Positions 51,727-55,636 of a stretch of 55,636 bases of DNA are shown piece after piece. The stretch is taken from NCBI GenBank assembly GCA_020199775.1, contig JAIVJZ010000053.1, positions 1-55,636 of the forward strand, written 5' to 3'. Under the pieces are notes generated by a model that had not been told where the DNA came from, did no database searches, and worked only from the letters and a program-made list of their open reading frames with translations. Both the position numbers and the translations under genes were made by a program. Source of the stretch: Acidobacteriota bacterium. Lineage in GTDB: Bacteria > Acidobacteriota > Blastocatellia > Pyrinomonadales > Pyrinomonadaceae. Position 1 is the stretch's first letter. Every line of letters starts with the position of its first letter.

Positions 51727-52165
51727 GCCTTTTACGTTCTTTGTAGATAGGTCTCTTGGGAGGGTAATCGTTCCTGAAGCACTTCGTAAAATCGGCCTCA
51801 CTGTGGAAGTTCATGCCGACCATTTTGAGCATGATGCTCCTGATATCGCATGGCTGCAAAAGTGTGGTGAGGAAGGCTGGATCGTACTAGCTAAAGATAA
51901 AGCTATAAAGAAAAACCTATTGGAGCGGCAAGCCATATTCACGCATGGCCTCGCCGCTTTTTTCTTAATTAAGACAAGTGCGACAGGCGAAGAAAATGCG
52001 CAGGCAGTCATTAAGGGGATTCAGAAGATAATCGGTGTTTTAGAGAACCAACGTCGCCCGTTCATAGCCAGAATAACGTCGGATGGTAAAGTCGAGTTAT
52101 GGCTTAACCATAAAGGCACAGACCTGATAAATAAAACTCGTCCGCAAAAAGACCCGCCAACGTAA
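51707..52165 (+). CDS. PIN-like (DUF5615-type) toxin partner
   Basis: About 152 residues. FFVDRSLGRVIVPEALRKIG opens the PIN-like fold with Asp in the first strand; DIAWLQKCGEEGWIVLAKDKAIKKN carries further acidic and Lys residues at the expected nuclease site. The remaining half is helical with a strand hairpin (PFIARITSDGKVELWL). The frame extends back to 51581, inside the DUF433 gene; ATG 51707 is preferred because the conserved fold begins soon after and translational overlap is typical. The ribosome site AAGGAG directly abuts this ATG, which is too close, so the true start may be slightly different. Ribonuclease activity is inferred from the fold. Confidence 0.7.
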   Translation: MPEKRLEPFTFFVDRSLGRVIVPEALRKIGLTVEVHADHFEHDAPDIAWLQKCGEEGWIVLAKDKAIKKNLLERQAIFTHGLAAFFLIKTSATGEENAQAVIKGIQKIIGVLENQRRPFIARITSDGKVELWLNHKGTDLINKTRPQKDPPT

Positions 52166-52253
52166 GGGCGGCTCTCCGACTTTTGCATCAACTTAAATAC
52201 TTTTGCATCAAACCGGACTCTTGCGCCAAAGACGTAAGTATGAGCTTAGCCCG

Positions 52254-52279
52254 GAGAGTCGGATTAAAAACCGACTCTC
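52254..52279. terminator. Bidirectional terminator between toxin and ADOP permease genes
   Basis: GAGAGTCGG (52254-52262) and CCGACTCTC (52271-52279) are perfect 9-base arms with loop ATTAAAAA. The A-rich loop and its place between two convergent genes suit a bidirectional terminator. Nearby TTTTGCATCAA is directly repeated (52181-52211). Confidence 0.7.
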
Positions 52280-52311
52280 GCATGATAACGCGGCGTTGGC
52301 GTCGTCATGCT

Positions 52312-55017
52312 TTATTCGTATCGCAGGGCGACCATGGGATCAACTTTAGTCGCACGGCGCGCGGGGATGTAGCTGGCGAGCGCCGCCACGCTTACGAGAA
52401 CGAGCGAGATGATGATGAACGTAGACGGATCGGTTGCGCTGACTCCGAACAGCAGGCTCGACATGACGCGGGTTAAGATGAAGGCCGCGACGAGGCCAAT
52501 CGCGACGCCGATCAAGACGAGTTTTAATCCTCCACCGACCGTCAGCATCAGCACGTCGCCTCTGCGCGCGCCGAGCGCCATGCGGATACCGATCTCGCGC
52601 GTGCGCTGCGCAACCGAGTAGCTCATCACGCCGTAGATTCCCACCGCCGCCAGCACCAGCGCGACGGCGGCGAAGATGCCGAGCAAGAGCATACTGAAAC
52701 GTTGCCGCGCGATTGAGTCGGAGAGGACGTTTTCCATCGTCCTGATATTGGAGACGGGCTGGTCTTTATCTATTTCCCAGATCGTCCTGCGCGCCGCCGC
52801 CGCCAAACTGAGCGGCTCGACCGCCGTGCTCACCACAAGATGACGCGGCGCGAAGAACCCGGCCTGCATGTATGAGATGTACATCTGCGGCTTCGGGTCG
52901 GCGACAAGTTCAAACTGCCGTACGTCCTTCGCCACTCCGATGATCGTCAGCCAGTCGTCCGGGTCGGGCGAATTGAGTGAACCGGGCGTGATGCGTTTTC
53001 CGACCGGGTCTTCTCCCGGCCAGAAGCGGCGCGCCATCGTTTCGTTAATGACCGCCACCGCGGGAGAGTCAATTTTATCCTGATCGCCGAACACGCGCCC
53101 CTGCAATAACTGAATGCCCATCGTCTGGAAGTAATGTGGGCTGGTGACTCTCGTCACCACGGTGGGTCGTTTGCCCTGACCGGGTGCGGGGTCGGGGCGT
53201 CCCTCGATGCTGAAACCGATGGAATCACCCTGTAAGACTAAAGGTATCCAGTTGGTGACGGCAGCCGAGTTCACGCCCGGCAGAGCTTCAATACGACTTA
53301 TCAGTTCCGTATAAAAGGCCGAACGCCGCGCATGGTCTGGATACTTCTGTTGGGGTAGCTCGACCTGCATCGTCAACAGTTTGCCCGTGCGGAATCCGGG
53401 GTCGACGTTGCGCAAGCGGAGGAAACTGTTAATTAGTAGCCCCGCGCCGATCAGCAGGATCAGCGACACTGCGACCTCGGCGATCACCAGTAGGTCGCGG
53501 ATACGATTGCCGCGACTTCCCGCCGCGGAATCTCTGCCGCCCTCTTTCAATGTTTCGTTGAGATTGAATCTGGAGGCTTGCAGGGCCGGGGCTAAACCGA
53601 AGATCAGTCCGGTCAGCAATGAAATCAGAAGGGTGAAGATTAGTACCCGGCCGTCAATCGAGACCTCTCCGGCTTGAGAAATGGTCGGCGGGATGAAAGC
53701 CTTCAGCAGGCTCACCCCCCACAGCGAGAGCAACAATCCGACGACGCCTCCGAGCGCGGCCAGTAAAGCGCTCTCCGTCAGAAACTGCCTGATCAAACGC
53801 AGGCGGCTCGCGCCGAGCGCGATGCGGATCGAGATCTCTTTCTGTCGCACGGCGGCACGCGCGAGCAGCAGGTTGGCGACGTTGGCGCACGCTATCAGCA
53901 GGACGAACCCGACCGCGCCCAACAGGACGAGCAGGGCGGGTTTGATGTCGCCCGCAACATGCTCGTGCAGCATTGTGACGGCCGCGCCGAGGTCTGTATT
54001 CTGGTCAGGATACTGTTGTTGCAGTCGTGCGGCGATGGCGCTCATCTCCGTCTGCGCCTGTTCGAGGGTTACGCCGGGCTTCATGCGCGCCACGACCTGC
54101 AAGTAGTGTCTGCCACGGTTGGCCGCCTCTTGAGACGTGAGGGCTAAGGGCACCCACAACTCATCCTCACCGGCGGGAAACTGGAAGCTCGGCGGCATGA
54201 CGCCGACGACCGTGTAGCTTTCGCCATTCAAGGTGAGAGACTTGCCCGCAATGTTCACGTCGGAACCGAAACGGCGTTGCCACAAGCCGTGGCTCATGAC
54301 GACCACGCGATTCGCGCCGGGTTGATCTTCTTCGGGCAGGAACGCGCGCCCGATGTGCGGCTCGACGCCGAGCAGGGGGAAGAGATTGGCCGAAACGCGG
54401 CGGCCGTCAATTCTTTCCGGTTCGCCCGTGCCCGTCAGGTTAAAGCTCATGTCGGCAATGGCCGCCATGCCTTCAAAGACCTGATTCTGATCACGCCAGT
54501 CGATGTAGTTGGCCGCCGCGGGCGTATCGCGCGGGTACCCGGCTTTGGTGTTGTCCTCCCAGACCATCACGAGGCGGTCAGGGTCTTGATAAGGCAAGGG
54601 GCGCAGCAGGACGGTGTTGACCACGCTAAAGATCGCGCTGTTCGCGCCGATCCCTAAAGCCAGAGCGATCACGGCGACGACGGTGAACCCGGGATTTTTC
54701 AACAGCATCCTCAGGCCGTAACCTAAGTCTTGCGAGAGGTCTCCTAACATGTTCATTCTCCTTTGCGCCCCCGGCACCACGGGCTCCTGTTGGACGGGAC
54801 GCTCCACCCGTCGCAGTTCCTGCACCAACAAATCACTCTCGGTCAACTCAAGCAGCGCGGCCTGAGAGGCTTCCTCTTTGGTCGCGCCGCCCCGTACCGA
54901 CTGCTCGTAGCGGTCGTCGAGGTGCTGGGCCAGTTCCTCTATGATCTCGGCCTCGCGCGTCGGCGCAAGTTTCAAACCCGCCAACCGCCTTCTGATTTCC
55001 GCTTTCCAATCAGGCAT
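52312..55017 (-). CDS. ADOP-type duplicated MacB/FtsX permease
   Basis: A 901-residue integral membrane protein of the acidobacterial duplicated orphan permease type. An N-terminal cytoplasmic segment (about 1-85; IRRRLAGLKLAPTREAEIIEELAQHLDDRYEQ) is followed by two copies of a module: one TM helix, a large periplasmic MacB-like core, then three TM helices. Repeated signatures are GFTVVAVIALALGIGANSAIFS in copy 1, ALGASRLRLIRQFLTESALLAALGG and, in copy 2, REIGIRMALGARRGDVLMLTVGG. There is no fused or adjacent ATPase, as usual for the family. Such proteins are thought to be mechanotransmission permeases, but the cargo is unknown. It overlaps the padR stop by 8 bases. Confidence 0.9.
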   Translation of the reverse strand: MPDWKAEIRRRLAGLKLAPTREAEIIEELAQHLDDRYEQSVRGGATKEEASQAALLELTESDLLVQELRRVERPVQQEPVVPGAQRRMNMLGDLSQDLGYGLRMLLKNPGFTVVAVIALALGIGANSAIFSVVNTVLLRPLPYQDPDRLVMVWEDNTKAGYPRDTPAAANYIDWRDQNQVFEGMAAIADMSFNLTGTGEPERIDGRRVSANLFPLLGVEPHIGRAFLPEEDQPGANRVVVMSHGLWQRRFGSDVNIAGKSLTLNGESYTVVGVMPPSFQFPAGEDELWVPLALTSQEAANRGRHYLQVVARMKPGVTLEQAQTEMSAIAARLQQQYPDQNTDLGAAVTMLHEHVAGDIKPALLVLLGAVGFVLLIACANVANLLLARAAVRQKEISIRIALGASRLRLIRQFLTESALLAALGGVVGLLLSLWGVSLLKAFIPPTISQAGEVSIDGRVLIFTLLISLLTGLIFGLAPALQASRFNLNETLKEGGRDSAAGSRGNRIRDLLVIAEVAVSLILLIGAGLLINSFLRLRNVDPGFRTGKLLTMQVELPQQKYPDHARRSAFYTELISRIEALPGVNSAAVTNWIPLVLQGDSIGFSIEGRPDPAPGQGKRPTVVTRVTSPHYFQTMGIQLLQGRVFGDQDKIDSPAVAVINETMARRFWPGEDPVGKRITPGSLNSPDPDDWLTIIGVAKDVRQFELVADPKPQMYISYMQAGFFAPRHLVVSTAVEPLSLAAAARRTIWEIDKDQPVSNIRTMENVLSDSIARQRFSMLLLGIFAAVALVLAAVGIYGVMSYSVAQRTREIGIRMALGARRGDVLMLTVGGGLKLVLIGVAIGLVAAFILTRVMSSLLFGVSATDPSTFIIISLVLVSVAALASYIPARRATKVDPMVALRYE

Positions 55018-55372
55018 GTTCCATTCCTATAATGCGATTGATCGCTTCGACAAATTCCCGCCAACTAATACGCTGCGCCGCCAAGACCTTCTTGCCTTCG
55101 GGCGTGAGGCGGTAATAACGACGACGCCGTTGACCGGGCTTCTCTACCCAGCGACCTTGAATCCAGCCGCGTTTCTCCAGACGGTACAGCAGCGGGTAGA
55201 GCGACGCGACATTGAAACGCAGCAGGCCGCCGGAACGTTGCTCTATCAAATTGCCGATGTCGTAGCCGTGCCGGGGCTGGTCTTCAATGAGCGAAAGGAT
55301 CAACAACTCTGCGCTGCCTTTCTTCAACTCACGGTCGAGAATATGCTTCTCAGTAATATATGACATAGCCAT
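55010..55372 (-). CDS. PadR-family transcriptional regulator
   Basis: A 120-residue winged-helix repressor: KKGSAELLILSLIEDQPRHGYDIGNLIEQRSGGLLRFNVASLYPLLYRLEKRGWI, in parts, then the wing RYYRLTPEGKKVL and a short dimerisation helix. It overlaps the ADOP gene start by 8 bases, and this padR-ADOP pairing is common in Acidobacteriota. A second ATG two codons in is possible. A perfect inverted repeat covers the start, so autoregulation is likely. Ligand unknown. Confidence 0.9.
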   Translation of the reverse strand: MAMSYITEKHILDRELKKGSAELLILSLIEDQPRHGYDIGNLIEQRSGGLLRFNVASLYPLLYRLEKRGWIQGRWVEKPGQRRRRYYRLTPEGKKVLAAQRISWREFVEAINRIIGMEHA

Positions 55373-55391
55373 ATATTACTGAGAAGCATAT
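55341..55391 (-). promoter_or_regulatory. Perfect 22-bp inverted repeat over the padR start (operator)
   Basis: Left arm 55341-55362 and right arm 55370-55391 are exact reverse complements around ACATAGC. The core AGTAATATATG/CATATATTACT is AT-rich, as in PadR operators. It covers the first codons of padR and about 20 bases upstream, so bound protein could block transcription, or an mRNA hairpin could hide the start codon. Bases 55392-55636 show no gene. Confidence 0.7.
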
Positions 55392-55636
55392 AATTCGTCA
55401 ACGACTCTCCCTAATCTGTAGACACCCGATCATGCAAGCCCACAGTCCTCTGCCTCGGCATCAGTCTTGAGCAACTATGAGTAACTTTCGTTATCGGACT
55501 CCGCGTAGAATCCGTGACTATTCAGGTTTTGAGCTAACTAGCAACAAACAAAGTCCATCGAACCGCGATTCCTGCGCCACGTCCGCCCTGTACTTTCTCA
55601 TCTTGCTCGACCACTTCAGACTCTTACCCAGGCATC

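Overview
The window looks like a chromosome segment of an Acidobacteriota member, probably class Blastocatellia. This is an inference from gene content: a PadR regulator overlapping an ADOP-type duplicated FtsX/MacB permease, a DUF5916 surface protein, FG-GAP/Calx-beta/DUF4214 proteins, a propeller-type sensor kinase, many exported proteins and high GC. No rRNA, tRNA or CRISPR array was seen.

Layout. 1-9.6 kb: the end of an unidentified gene, a PfkB sugar kinase, a periplasmic-propeller histidine kinase with its NarL-type regulator, an unlisted 52-aa membrane peptide, and a large FG-GAP surface protein. 9.7-12.7 kb: an accessory patch with a Doc toxin paired with an AbrB/MazE-type antitoxin, then a small HTH protein, a ParA ATPase and a winged-helix/zinc-knuckle protein, all translationally overlapping and resembling a plasmid partition module. 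12.8-21 kb: a GH5-like hydrolase, a DUF4097-like exported protein, a repeat-rich gap holding a MITE-like insertion, a TPR lipoprotein/exported protein and a multi-PAS/GAF hybrid kinase.

21-29.4 kb, minus strand: a seven-gene operon encoding a PspA/IM30 (ESCRT-III-like) protein, a double-AAA ATPase with a dead first domain, a membrane-anchored solute-binding protein fused to OmpA, an ABC permease, an ABC ATPase and two coiled-coil proteins. It looks like an envelope machine that joins an ABC transporter, peptidoglycan anchoring and membrane remodelling. 29.9-37.4 kb, plus strand: BlaI repressor, BlaR1-like M56 metalloprotease, and two exported paralogues. The protease C-terminus and both paralogues are built of the same 29-residue repeat, suggesting a self-contained protease/sensor system. 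A DUF5916 barrel protein follows.

37.9-43.7 kb: a GGDEF-EAL c-di-GMP enzyme convergent with a subtilisin whose tail is about 17 copies of a six-residue repeat, then a gene-poor stretch with two matched TGGATAC palindromes. 43.7-50.6 kb: a lipocalin-like protein with a histone-H1-like tail, a small cupin, a three-gene redox cluster (mono-heme lipoprotein, PQQ-type propeller, small protein resembling a cytochrome end), and an MntP-like plus DedA/VTT-like membrane pair. 51-52.2 kb: a DUF433/PIN-like toxin-antitoxin pair. 52.3-55.4 kb: ADOP permease plus PadR, with a perfect 22-bp inverted repeat at the padR start.

The two strongest candidates for a little-described system are the PspA/AAA/ABC-OmpA operon and the M56/29-residue-repeat cluster. 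All functional calls are made by eye from motifs; no database search was run.
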